A DNA stretch of 18,602 nt from an uncultured Acetatifactor sp. (GTDB lineage Bacteria > Bacillota > Clostridia > Lachnospirales > Lachnospiraceae): the NCBI GenBank assembly GCA_910578995.1, contig CAJTSY010000080.1:1-18602 (forward strand). Reading direction: 5' to 3'. The notes under the pieces are model-generated. The model did not search any database. It was not told the DNA's origin and saw only the letters and a program-made list of their open reading frames with translations. The first letter of the stretch is position 1. Every line of letters begins with the position of its first letter. This document shows, piece after piece, positions 1 through 6,928 of the stretch. The translations under genes were made by a program, and so were the position numbers.

Positions 1-40
1 CCCTGGAGCGGGCGGATGCGGGAGCGGATACCCTGCGCCA

Positions 41-69
41 TTGACAAAGGAAAACCTGTTTGATACAAT
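41..69 (+). promoter_or_regulatory. Sigma-A promoter for the first MBOAT operon
   Basis: TTGACA (41-46), a 17-nt spacer and TACAAT (64-69), with TG one base before the -10 (61-62), making it an extended -10 promoter. Transcription should start near 76, about 47 nt before the ATG at 123. This is one of the best promoter matches in the window. Confidence 0.75.
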
Positions 70-122
70 AGACTGCGGTCCCATGAAAATATAGATTCCA
101 GTTATGACAGGAGCTGCCGGGA

Positions 123-1511
123 ATGTCTTTGAACTCGTTTTCCTTTGTCCTTTTTATGCCTTTTATAGTGGTGATACATTTCAGCCTTCCGCGGAAAGCA
201 AGATATATCTGGCTGTTTTTTGTAAACCTTTTTTTCTATCTTTCCAACGACATACGCTATATAGGCGGCCTGCTCTTCTGCACGGCCACCACCTATGCCG
301 CAGGCCTGCTTCTGGGGAAGGTGAAGAAAAATGCGGGAAAAGTTCTTGCCGGCCTGTGTATCCTGGCCAATGTGCTTTCCCTGCTTTTCTACCGGCAGTC
401 CTTTGTAAGCCCTGGTTTTACGCCCGTCGGCATATCGTTCTATACGCTTCAGGCCATGGGGTACGTCATCGATGTGTACAGGGGGCAGCTGGCTGCTGAG
501 AAGAATCCTTTCAGGTATGCGGTATTCGTATCTTTTTTTCCCACGGTTCTGTCCGGCCCTATTCAGAGGGGAAACGGTTTGTTGAGGCAGCTCCGTGAAG
601 GGAGGGATTTTGATTATGCAAAAGCCCGTTCGGGCCTGTACTGCCTTATGTGGGGATATTTCCTGAAGATTGTCATGGCCGACAGCCTGGCGCCCATGGT
701 AACTTTTGCCTACGACAGTTACCGGTCTGTACCGGGAGCGGCGCTTTTGTGGGCGACTGTTTTATATGCGGTTCAGCTGTACTGCGACTTTTCGGGTTAC
801 AGCGCCCTTGCAGTCGGGGCAGGACGGCTTCTGGGATTTGACCTTGGGGCCAACTTTGCCCAGCCGTACTTTGCCTCTTCCATAAAAGATTTCTGGAATC
901 GGTGGCATATCAGCCTGTCGTCCTGGCTGCGGGATTATGTTTACATTCCCCTGGGCGGAAACAGAAAGGGAAAAGGCAGGAAGTATTTTAATTTAATGTC
1001 GACTTTCCTTGTCAGCGGTCTGTGGCACGGTTCCGGTATCCAATTTATAGTCTGGGGGCTTCTGCATGGAAGCTATCAGATCCTGGGAAGTCTGGCAGTG
1101 GGGAGACAGCGGAAAAGAACAGGCCCTGTGCTCCGTGTGGCAGGCATGATTGCCACATTCCTTCTGGTGGATTTCGCATGGCTTTTTTTCAGGTCCGATT
1201 CCCTGGAACAGGCCCTGGGCATTCTGCACCAGATCTTTTTTGCCTTCGGCTTCCGGGAGATGACTTATTACGGTTATTACCTGCTGGGAGGGACGCGTTT
1301 CAACCTGATATTCGTCCTGGCCGGGGTGGCAATAGTATTTTTCGTGGATTTTCTGCATGAAAGGAGAATTTACATAGAGGAGACCGCGGGCCGCAGGGTA
1401 AACGGAGTTCTCCGGTGGATTTTCTATATCCTTCTTACCCTTTTCCTTTTACTGACTGTGGTTCGAAATTACGGTGAGACGGCATCTGCATTTATCTACG
1501 AAAAGTTTTGA
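123..1511 (+). CDS. MBOAT family O-acyltransferase (AlgI/DltB-like)
   Basis: A 462-residue polytopic membrane protein. MBOAT enzymes move an acyl group, usually acetyl, across the membrane towards a surface polysaccharide or teichoic acid. The family signature is clear: FWNRWHISLSSWLRDY around residues 258-273 (His262), then YVYIPLGGNRKGKG, then SGLWHGSG with the probable catalytic His302. The N-terminal region has GISFYTLQAMGYVIDVYRG and FPTVLSGPIQRG, also standard for AlgI-type members, and length is normal. The ATG at 123 follows AGGAG (109-113) with 9 nt spacing. The next gene encodes an SGNH-like protein only 55 nt downstream, the usual arrangement in which MBOAT exports the acyl group and the partner places it on the polymer. 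The polymer acylated cannot be told from sequence. Confidence 0.93.
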   Translation: MSLNSFSFVLFMPFIVVIHFSLPRKARYIWLFFVNLFFYLSNDIRYIGGLLFCTATTYAAGLLLGKVKKNAGKVLAGLCILANVLSLLFYRQSFVSPGFTPVGISFYTLQAMGYVIDVYRGQLAAEKNPFRYAVFVSFFPTVLSGPIQRGNGLLRQLREGRDFDYAKARSGLYCLMWGYFLKIVMADSLAPMVTFAYDSYRSVPGAALLWATVLYAVQLYCDFSGYSALAVGAGRLLGFDLGANFAQPYFASSIKDFWNRWHISLSSWLRDYVYIPLGGNRKGKGRKYFNLMSTFLVSGLWHGSGIQFIVWGLLHGSYQILGSLAVGRQRKRTGPVLRVAGMIATFLLVDFAWLFFRSDSLEQALGILHQIFFAFGFREMTYYGYYLLGGTRFNLIFVLAGVAIVFFVDFLHERRIYIEETAGRRVNGVLRWIFYILLTLFLLLTVVRNYGETASAFIYEKF

Positions 1512-1566
1512 GCGGGGCCTGCTGCGGAAAGCGTTTCAGCGGCAGACAGTGCATGAGGAATTTATT

Positions 1567-2508
1567 ATGAAAAAGCTGGTTTTAAAGGGAGGCGTTTTCT
1601 CTGCCGTTATTTTATGTATCTGCGCATGTATTGTAAAACTGTCGATGACTGAACCTTATCGGGCCACAATCGCCAGATGGACAAAATGCGAAGAATTTAT
1701 GGATGAGAGCGGAATGCTGCCCTGCTTTGAGCAGGCAGGTACTCCTGACGGGACAACCCGGCTGATTATCGGGGACAGCATATGCAGACAGATGTTCGGG
1801 GATCTGAAGCAGTTTAATCCACAGGTAAGCATTCAGGCCACGAACGCCGCCCTGATGATTACGGGGCAGTATCTCCTGGCTGCGGAGTATTTGGAATGCC
1901 ATCCCGATGCCACGGATATTTTCCTGGTCATGCATCCCATGCCCCTCACGAGGACTTTCGACACGGAGTGGGGTTACCGTTATGCTGTCATGACCTATGT
2001 GGAGACGGATACGCTGGGGTTTCTGGACCAGAATACCATCGACGCCATGGCCTCTGTGTATGGAAGTTTTTTCATGCGGAAAAATGTGGTACATATGATA
2101 GAGGATTCTCCCATCCTCAGGAAGCTCTGCCTGAGCTACATTGCCCTGAAGCGAAGCGACTACGTGCAGGAGTCCCCTTTTGAAATAGCAGACCAATATG
2201 TAAAGAAGTTATATGATCTGTGTGAAGAACATCAGGTCTCCTTACACCTGTATCCTGCCCCTGTCTCGGAATCGTTCCGGGAACAGGCAGGCGCCCTGGC
2301 CGGGGAATACGGGACTACCTGGATGAGCGGCGTATATCCTGATTTCTTTGACGATATCTTCTATTATCCGGATGAATGGTCTGAGGATTTAAGCCATTTC
2401 AGCGGGGAGCATGCCTCCCGGGAAGCGCTGAACGGGATAATCAGGGAGGCATATGCGCATACCGCGCTTTTGGACAGCCTGTGCCTGGACGAGGAAGTCT
2501 TTCCCTGA
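1567..2508 (+). CDS. Membrane-anchored SGNH-like protein, MBOAT partner
   Basis: A 313-residue protein with one N-terminal hydrophobic segment (about residues 8-27) after MKKLVLK, so probably an anchored extracytoplasmic protein. It carries an SGNH/GDSL block I motif, LIIGDSICRQMF, with nucleophile candidate Ser71, and a block V-like D274-x-x-H277 (DLSHFSGEHA). These are the expected nucleophile and Asp/His of an O-acetyltransferase or esterase. The G-x-N block is not obvious. The ATG at 1567 has a GAGG-type site 8 nt upstream and begins a good signal anchor; an upstream extension to 1474 overlaps the MBOAT gene and lacks support. Context as the second gene after an MBOAT acyltransferase suggests final acetyl transfer to a surface polymer. 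The precise family is uncertain. Confidence 0.78.
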   Translation: MKKLVLKGGVFSAVILCICACIVKLSMTEPYRATIARWTKCEEFMDESGMLPCFEQAGTPDGTTRLIIGDSICRQMFGDLKQFNPQVSIQATNAALMITGQYLLAAEYLECHPDATDIFLVMHPMPLTRTFDTEWGYRYAVMTYVETDTLGFLDQNTIDAMASVYGSFFMRKNVVHMIEDSPILRKLCLSYIALKRSDYVQESPFEIADQYVKKLYDLCEEHQVSLHLYPAPVSESFREQAGALAGEYGTTWMSGVYPDFFDDIFYYPDEWSEDLSHFSGEHASREALNGIIREAYAHTALLDSLCLDEEVFP

Positions 2509-2562
2509 CGCCGTATTTCCTGACGCTGTATTCCTTGATCCTGCCGGTTTCCTGACGCTGTT
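2501..2562 (+). repeat. Degenerate 15-bp tandem repeat at the end of the SGNH gene
   Basis: Copies of a TTTCCTGACGCTGTA-like unit start at 2501, 2516 and 2548, with a decayed copy at 2531-2545. The first copy contains the TGA stop of the SGNH gene. Copies 1 and 2 are exactly adjacent; two extra bases precede the last. No terminator hairpin is visible in this gap. Confidence 0.6.
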
Positions 2563-2573
2563 TTAAAATGGTA

Positions 2574-2602
2574 TTGCAAAAGGTTCCGCCAGCTGATAAG
2601 AT
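2574..2602 (+). promoter_or_regulatory. Candidate promoter for the MATE gene
   Basis: TTGCAA (2574-2579), 17-nt spacer, TAAGAT (2597-2602) with TG at 2594-2595 giving an extended -10. Each hexamer matches consensus at 4 of 6. The same hexamer pair and spacing occurs before the ZTP riboswitch. Confidence 0.4.
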
Positions 2603-2683
2603 GGTGAAAGGTTGTTTTTTACACAGGAGGGCCGTTGGACCAGCAGGAAGACAAAAAGGACCCGCCCCGGAAAGGATGTTCAA

Positions 2684-4078
2684 ATGCATGCACAGAATCA
2701 GGTAACGTCAAAAAATACCGGTCATACCAGGGATATGACAAAAGGGAATCCCTATTCCCTGATGCTCGGTTTTGCCCTGCCCATATTTTTGAGCCAGGTG
2801 TTTCAGCAGCTGTACAATACGGCGGACGCTTTTATTGTGGGAAGGTACCTGGGAACCAACGCGTTGGCGGCAGTGACTTCATCAGGTACCCTGATTTTCC
2901 TGATGATCAGCTTCTTTGCCGGTATTGCCATGGGCGCGGGGGTGGTGATCTCCCGCTATTTCGGGGCGGAGGACCATGGGGCGGTTTCCAGGGCCATCCA
3001 CACGGTGCTGGCTTTCGGGCTTGCGGCAGGGGTGCTGCTGACTGTGGTGGGGGTGGCGCTGACACCTACCTTCCTGGTGTGGATGCAGACGGATCCGGAG
3101 GTGCTGCCCGAGGCGATATCGTATTTTCGTTACTATTTTCTCGGTTCCCTGGCGTTGGTTCTGTACAATGTGTGCCGCAGTATCATGAATGCCCTGGGGG
3201 ACAGCAGGCGCCCCCTGTATTATCTGATATTTTCGTCGATTCTGAATGTGGTGCTGGACGTGGTGTTCCTGGCAGTGTTCCGCTTCGGAGTATGGTCCGC
3301 GGCCGTGGCCACCGTGATTTCCCAGGCTGCCAGCGTGGTGCTGTGCCTGATTCACCTGATGGGGAAGGGGAATGTGTTTACCGTGGAGTGGAGGAAAATT
3401 CGGTTTCACGGGGATATGCTGCGGGAGATCATCCGCAACGGCCTGCCCTCAGGGGTGCAGAATTCCGTGATCGCCTTTGCCAATGTGATTGTCCAGTCCC
3501 AGATCAATTCCTTCGGGAAGCTGGCAATGGCTGCCTATGGAACCCATGCCAAAATCGAGGGATTTGCCTTCCTGCCCATCACGAGCTTCAACATGGCAAG
3601 CACCACCTTTATCAGCCAGAACCTTGGAGCCAGGCAGTATGACCGGGCCAAAAAGGGAGCCCGTTTCAGCATCCTTTCCGCCATGCTTCTGGCGGAAGCC
3701 ATCGGCGTGTTCTGCTATGTGTTCGCACCGAAGCTGATCGGGCTGTTTGACCAGAACCCGGGGGTGATAGAACTGGGAGTCCGCCAGGCCAGGACAGTGT
3801 CGCTGTTTTTCTTCCTGCTGGCATTTTCCCATGCGGTGGCGGCTGTCTGCAGAGGGGCGGGGAAGGCTTTTGTGCCTATGTGCGTCATGCTGGCGGTCTG
3901 GTGCCTGATCCGGATTACGTACATTTTCATTGTAATGCATCTGACTAACGAGATTGGGTACATTTACTGGGCTTATCCGCTGACCTGGGGGATCAGCTCG
4001 GTGATCTACCTGATTTACTATCTGTGCTGTGACTGGGTGCATGGGTTTGAGGAAGGGACAGAGAAAAAGGCAGCTTAG
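2684..4078 (+). CDS. MATE family multidrug/cation efflux transporter
   Basis: A 464-residue integral membrane protein with about 12 predicted hydrophobic segments in two similar halves. MATE proteins expel cationic drugs or metabolites using a Na+ or H+ gradient. Family marks include MTKGNPYSLMLGFALPIF near the N-terminus, QQLYNTADAFIVGRYLG, a Gly/Ala-rich third helix (GIAMGAGVVISRYFGA) and, starting the second half, NGLPSGVQNSVIAFANVIVQ. The chosen ATG at 2684 has AAAGGA (2671-2676) at 7 nt. A TTG at 2612 would add 24 polar residues not expected in the family, and Met18 of the chosen frame (2735) is another possible start. Substrate cannot be predicted. The gene ends inside the hairpin that terminates the convergent flagellin gene. 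Confidence 0.92.
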   Translation: MHAQNQVTSKNTGHTRDMTKGNPYSLMLGFALPIFLSQVFQQLYNTADAFIVGRYLGTNALAAVTSSGTLIFLMISFFAGIAMGAGVVISRYFGAEDHGAVSRAIHTVLAFGLAAGVLLTVVGVALTPTFLVWMQTDPEVLPEAISYFRYYFLGSLALVLYNVCRSIMNALGDSRRPLYYLIFSSILNVVLDVVFLAVFRFGVWSAAVATVISQAASVVLCLIHLMGKGNVFTVEWRKIRFHGDMLREIIRNGLPSGVQNSVIAFANVIVQSQINSFGKLAMAAYGTHAKIEGFAFLPITSFNMASTTFISQNLGARQYDRAKKGARFSILSAMLLAEAIGVFCYVFAPKLIGLFDQNPGVIELGVRQARTVSLFFFLLAFSHAVAAVCRGAGKAFVPMCVMLAVWCLIRITYIFIVMHLTNEIGYIYWAYPLTWGISSVIYLIYYLCCDWVHGFEEGTEKKAA

Positions 4079-4088
4079 GAAAGCTGCC
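4064..4088 (-). terminator. Rho-independent terminator of the flagellin gene
   Basis: Perfect 8-bp stem GGCAGCTT / AAGCTGCC (4069-4076 with 4081-4088) and a 4-nt loop. On the minus strand the stem is followed by TTTTT (complement of 4064-4068). It lies 14 nt past the flagellin stop and overlaps the last codons and stop of the MATE gene. There is no T-tract on the plus strand, so it mainly serves the flagellin. Confidence 0.85.
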
Positions 4089-4102
4089 TGGTGTTCCGGA
4101 AT

Positions 4103-4864
4103 TTACTGGAATAGTTTGACGATCATGGAATCCTGGTTCATCTGCCGCTTCAGCATCAGGGTTCGGTATTCGCTGAGAAGATCTTCCTTCTGCTTCTCGG
4201 AAATCGCCTTCGGCATGTCCAGATCCTCGATTCTGCTTCTGGAGCTGAGCTGTTCCAGGGACATGGCCGTATTGTTGTTGTAGGTATGCTCCAGGCGGTT
4301 GGTGGAAGCCCCCAGGGTTCCCCTCTGCCTTGACACCATATTCATGGCATTGTCGATGGCATCCAGGCTGAAATCCCCTTTTGTCACGTCGAAATCGGCG
4401 ATTCCGAGGGCCTCCAGGGTGGTGTCTGCCATGCCGATGCGCATGCCGCTTCCGTCCGGATTGGTGGCCAGGTACATGTCCGCCATGCTTCCGTCCAGGA
4501 GTTTTTGTTCGTTCAGGGAAGTGGTTTTGGACATGGACTGAATTCCTTTTTTCAGCTCGTCGATCTCGGTCTGGTAGTAAGATCTGTCCGAGGCGGAAGA
4601 AATACCGTTCATGGCGCCCAGGGCCAGGTCGCGGATCCTCTGCAGATAATCCATTACGCCGCCCAACGCGCCGTCGGCCACATTCAGCGCTCCCATGCCC
4701 TCCCTGGCATTCTGGGCGCCCACGCGCAGTCCGGTTTCCTCTTTCCGCATCTTCTGTCCAATGGCAAGTCCTGCCGCGTCGTCTGCCGCGGTGTTGATCC
4801 GCCTGCCGCTGGAGATATGGGAATAGGTATTAAAAATTCCGTTGCCTGCTGATATCGTATTCAT
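4103..4864 (-). CDS. Short flagellin-like protein
   Basis: A 253-residue flagellin homologue. The conserved N-terminal block is clear (ISSGRRINTAADDAAGLAIG, then LQRIRDLALGAMNG), as is the C-terminal block (SRIEDLDMPKAI... QMNQDSMIVKLFQ). It has essentially the two conserved ends with very little variable surface domain. Only 17 residues precede SSGRRI, against about 32 in the Salmonella flagellin I compared from memory, so about 15 residues of the first D0 helix appear missing. The start is supported by AAGGAGA (complement of 4872-4878) 7 nt before the ATG, so a mis-called start is unlikely, although the frame stays open upstream. No other flagellar gene is in the window. It has its own promoter and terminator, so it is monocistronic. 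It could be a minor flagellin or an exported flagellin-like protein. Confidence 0.88.
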   Translation of the reverse strand: MNTISAGNGIFNTYSHISSGRRINTAADDAAGLAIGQKMRKEETGLRVGAQNAREGMGALNVADGALGGVMDYLQRIRDLALGAMNGISSASDRSYYQTEIDELKKGIQSMSKTTSLNEQKLLDGSMADMYLATNPDGSGMRIGMADTTLEALGIADFDVTKGDFSLDAIDNAMNMVSRQRGTLGASTNRLEHTYNNNTAMSLEQLSSRSRIEDLDMPKAISEKQKEDLLSEYRTLMLKRQMNQDSMIVKLFQ

Positions 4865-4911
4865 GAATGCATCTCCTTCTTTCAGGGTACTTTTTGAATT
4901 CCCTTTTTCTT

Positions 4912-4940
4912 ATTATATAGCGTTCCGTTGAATTTTTCAA
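4912..4940 (-). promoter_or_regulatory. Sigma-A promoter of the flagellin gene
   Basis: Read on the minus strand: TTGAAA (4940-4935), 17-nt spacer, TATAAT (4917-4912). This is 5/6 and 6/6 to consensus. No sigma-28 (FliA/SigD) type TAAA...GCCGATAA signal is seen. Confidence 0.75.
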
Positions 4941-4941
4941 C
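4927..4941. repeat. Palindrome over the flagellin -35 (possible operator)
   Basis: GTTGAA-TTT-TTCAAC, a perfect 6-bp inverted repeat with a 3-nt centre, lying exactly on the flagellin -35 element and between the divergent flagellin and ZTP-operon promoters. The position suits a repressor site; no regulator is identified. Confidence 0.5.
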
Positions 4942-5002
4942 AGCTTCCCGGCCGGTAAAATGTGAAATTATGGTAAAATCTTATTTTATTTTAAGAATCT
5001 GC

Positions 5003-5031
5003 TTGCAAAATAAAAAGGGAACGTGTAAGAT
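5003..5031 (+). promoter_or_regulatory. Promoter of the ZTP riboswitch operon
   Basis: TTGCAA (5003-5008), 17-nt spacer, TAAGAT (5026-5031). The predicted start near 5038 falls just before the first riboswitch stem at 5045, which supports this assignment. Confidence 0.55.
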
Positions 5032-5042
5032 AAAAAACAGAA

Positions 5043-5116
5043 GAGGCCGCATAACTGACGGAAGTGGGAGCACCCACAGGGAGTGCGGCCGGATAAAAAG
5101 CCGACCGTCTGGGCGC
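5043..5116 (+). ncRNA. ZTP (pfl) riboswitch aptamer
   Basis: The aptamer senses ZTP/ZMP, which builds up when 10-formyl-THF is short and AICAR transformylation stalls. P1 is GGCCGCA (5045-5051) with TGCGGCC (5084-5090). P2 is GTGGG (5064-5068) with CCCAC (5073-5077). The 3' domain is the conserved GCCGACCGTCTGGGC (5100-5114). The pseudoknot is visible as GACGG (5057-5061) with CCGTC (5105-5109), five perfect pairs. The motif order and the ACTGACGGAAG / CAGGGAGTG / CTGGGC landmarks match the family. It lies 160 nt before a membrane protein gene, with the purine genes two and three places downstream. ZTP riboswitches are generally ON switches. Confidence 0.92.
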
Positions 5117-5185
5117 CGTAAATTTTGTTCATGCAGGGAAGGGGGAAAGGCCGTCCCGTCCGGATGGACAAAAAATACCGCAGGC

Positions 5186-5211
5186 AGCCCAGGAAGGCCG
5201 GCTCGTTTTTT
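5186..5211 (+). terminator. Candidate expression-platform terminator of the ZTP riboswitch
   Basis: A T6 run (5206-5211) sits 90 nt after the aptamer. Two stems could precede it. One is a local hairpin, AGCC (5186-5189), bulged CA, GG, loop AAGG, CC, GGCT (5200-5203). The other is long-range: GGCCGGCT (5196-5203) pairs 7 of 8 with AGCCGACC (5099-5106), which is the P3/pseudoknot strand of the aptamer. The second would be disrupted by ligand binding, as expected of an ON switch. The rest of 5117-5275 has no gene I can support. Confidence 0.4.
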
Positions 5212-5275
5212 AGTATTGGCATTCGTGCCGGCAGGCGTGGGCAAAGGGCCGCAGGGACATGTAGGAGGGCTGAAG

Positions 5276-6928
5276 ATGAAGAAACTGCAGAATGGGGCGG
5301 AGCTGGCATTAAGGGGTATATTGCTGGCAGTGTTCCTTCCTGTGCTGGTCTGCGTGGTCTGGATCGGAAACGGCATGGGTTACTGGGACGGGATGAAGAT
5401 GGATGTGCTGCTTCCAAACCGGGTTCTTTTTGTGGCGGCGCTGGCGGGGATGGGGGTATGTGTTCTGCTGTGCCGGAAGAGCCGGGGCATGCACTTGTCC
5501 GGGGGGGATAATGCGGCTGTCAACGGCCTGCTGATCCTGCTGTTTGCCGTTCTCTGTTTCGTGAACTGGGTGGTTGTGGGGAAAATCGCATTTGAGCTTC
5601 CATGGGATATTATGATGGTCCGTTCCGTGGCCGAGAAATTTGCCCTGGGGGAGGAGTTGGGAAGCTATAATTACCTTTCCATATATCCCAATAATATCCC
5701 CATTTCCTATATCCTGGGGAGGCTGTGCCGAAAGGCGGTGAGGGCAGGAGACTTTTTTGCCGGAGAGATGGTGTGGATCCGCTTAAGCTGCGTACTGGTC
5801 TCCATTGGGGGATATTTCAGCTGTCTTACGGTGAAGAAACTGACCGGGAACCTGGCGGCGGTCATCACGGCGTTTTTGCTGTATCTGGCCCTGGCGGGAA
5901 TATCCCCGTGGAAAATAGCGCCTTATACGGATATTTATGGGATGGTGTTTCCGGTCATGTGCGTGTACTTTTATCTTTGTTACAGGATGCATGGGAAGGA
6001 TTTTTTCCGTTTTCTGTACCTGGCGCTCTCCCTGGTCTGTGTCATGGCAGGCGGATTGATCAAGCCCAGCGTCTATGTGGTACTGATAGCGCTTATGGGA
6101 ATCGAACTCCTGGCTCTTTTGGGGAATTTCAGGAAACAGTGGAAATTTATGGTGGCGGATGTTCTGATTGTGGCCGCACTGGCGTGCGGGGGAGGGGCCG
6201 TAAGGGACTTCATGATCAGGGAACTGGGGCTGCAGTACAATTCGGAACTGGGGGCCAGCTGGCAGACTTATCTTTATATGGGGCAGAACGAGGGGACTAC
6301 CGGAGGCTATAACAGTGAAGATGTGGCGATTATAGGGGAATTTCAGTTCAGCCGGAAGGAGAGAAACCAGGCGGCGCTGGAGGGTGCTCTGCAGCGGATG
6401 GAGGACAGGGGATTTTGGGGATGCCTTTATTTCTGGCTGAAAAAAATGGTGATGGTATTTAACGACGGCGCCTTCGGATGGAGGACGGAGGTATGGGTTT
6501 ACGGGGGCATTCCGGAGGAGGCCGGGGGCAGTCAGGAGCTGACCGAGTGGCTGCGGGATGTCTTCTGGCCCGGGGGAGGCCGTATGGGGAGGTACAATAC
6601 ATTCTGCCAGCTGGCATGGATTTTCTGCATGCTTGGGATAACGGGAATCTGTGTAAAAAGGACAGAGGGAGAGCGGGAGTACGGCATTCTGGCGCTGAGC
6701 TTTCTGGGCATCTTTTTCTATCAGATGCTGTTTGAGGCCAGGGCCAGGTATCTGCTGGTGTTTCTTCCGCTGCTGACGGCGGTTTCGGTGTGCGGGATAT
6801 GGAGGTATGCAGCCGGGGGAAGCGCTCTTTGGGAATTGGTTGGTATGCGCGCCAGGGCGCGCAAGGGAAATAAGAATGAAAAGCAGGAGGAGCAACATGG
6901 TACAACTGGATCAGGAGCTGAAAAATAA
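5276..6928 (+). CDS. Polytopic GT-C-like membrane protein (probable glycosyltransferase), paralogue 1
   Basis: A 550-residue protein with roughly 11-12 hydrophobic segments. It resembles lipid-linked-sugar glycosyltransferases of the GT-C fold (family 39-like): an acidic residue in an early extracellular loop (ELPWDIMMVRSVAEKF), YPNNIPISYILG, then PYTDIYGMVFPV, GGLIKPSVYVVL, and near the end FYQMLFEARARYLLVFLPLL. The ATG at 5276 follows AGGAGG (5263-5268) by 7 nt. The frame is open back to 4928, but that would translate the riboswitch and is rejected. It is the first gene after the ZTP riboswitch and overlaps the next gene by 32 nt, so the two are very probably co-transcribed. Similar motifs in the same order occur in 8955-10508. 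Catalytic activity and sugar are unknown; a flippase-like role is an alternative. Confidence 0.72.
   Translation: MKKLQNGAELALRGILLAVFLPVLVCVVWIGNGMGYWDGMKMDVLLPNRVLFVAALAGMGVCVLLCRKSRGMHLSGGDNAAVNGLLILLFAVLCFVNWVVVGKIAFELPWDIMMVRSVAEKFALGEELGSYNYLSIYPNNIPISYILGRLCRKAVRAGDFFAGEMVWIRLSCVLVSIGGYFSCLTVKKLTGNLAAVITAFLLYLALAGISPWKIAPYTDIYGMVFPVMCVYFYLCYRMHGKDFFRFLYLALSLVCVMAGGLIKPSVYVVLIALMGIELLALLGNFRKQWKFMVADVLIVAALACGGGAVRDFMIRELGLQYNSELGASWQTYLYMGQNEGTTGGYNSEDVAIIGEFQFSRKERNQAALEGALQRMEDRGFWGCLYFWLKKMVMVFNDGAFGWRTEVWVYGGIPEEAGGSQELTEWLRDVFWPGGGRMGRYNTFCQLAWIFCMLGITGICVKRTEGEREYGILALSFLGIFFYQMLFEARARYLLVFLPLLTAVSVCGIWRYAAGGSALWELVGMRARARKGNKNEKQEEQHGTTGSGAEK

Noticed and set aside
1..44. Possible tail of an upstream gene ending at TGA 42-44 (reads LERADAGADTLRH)
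   Set aside because: Thirteen codons at the window edge cannot be distinguished from chance; two other frames are also open there.
993..1358. Minus-strand open frame inside the first MBOAT gene
   Set aside because: His/Pro/Gln-rich translation typical of the antisense shadow of a GC-rich membrane protein gene.
2635..3642. Plus-strand frame of 335 codons inside the MATE gene
   Set aside because: Gly/Arg-rich alternative-frame translation; the overlapping frame is an unmistakable MATE protein.
4928..5275. N-terminal extension of the first GT-C-like protein
   Set aside because: It would translate the promoter and the ZTP riboswitch; the ATG at 5276 has an ideal AGGAGG site and a normal membrane-protein start.
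5783..6898. Long minus-strand open frame (371 codons) opposite the GT-C-like gene
   Set aside because: Composition is typical antisense shadow and the plus-strand gene has clear motifs and start signals.
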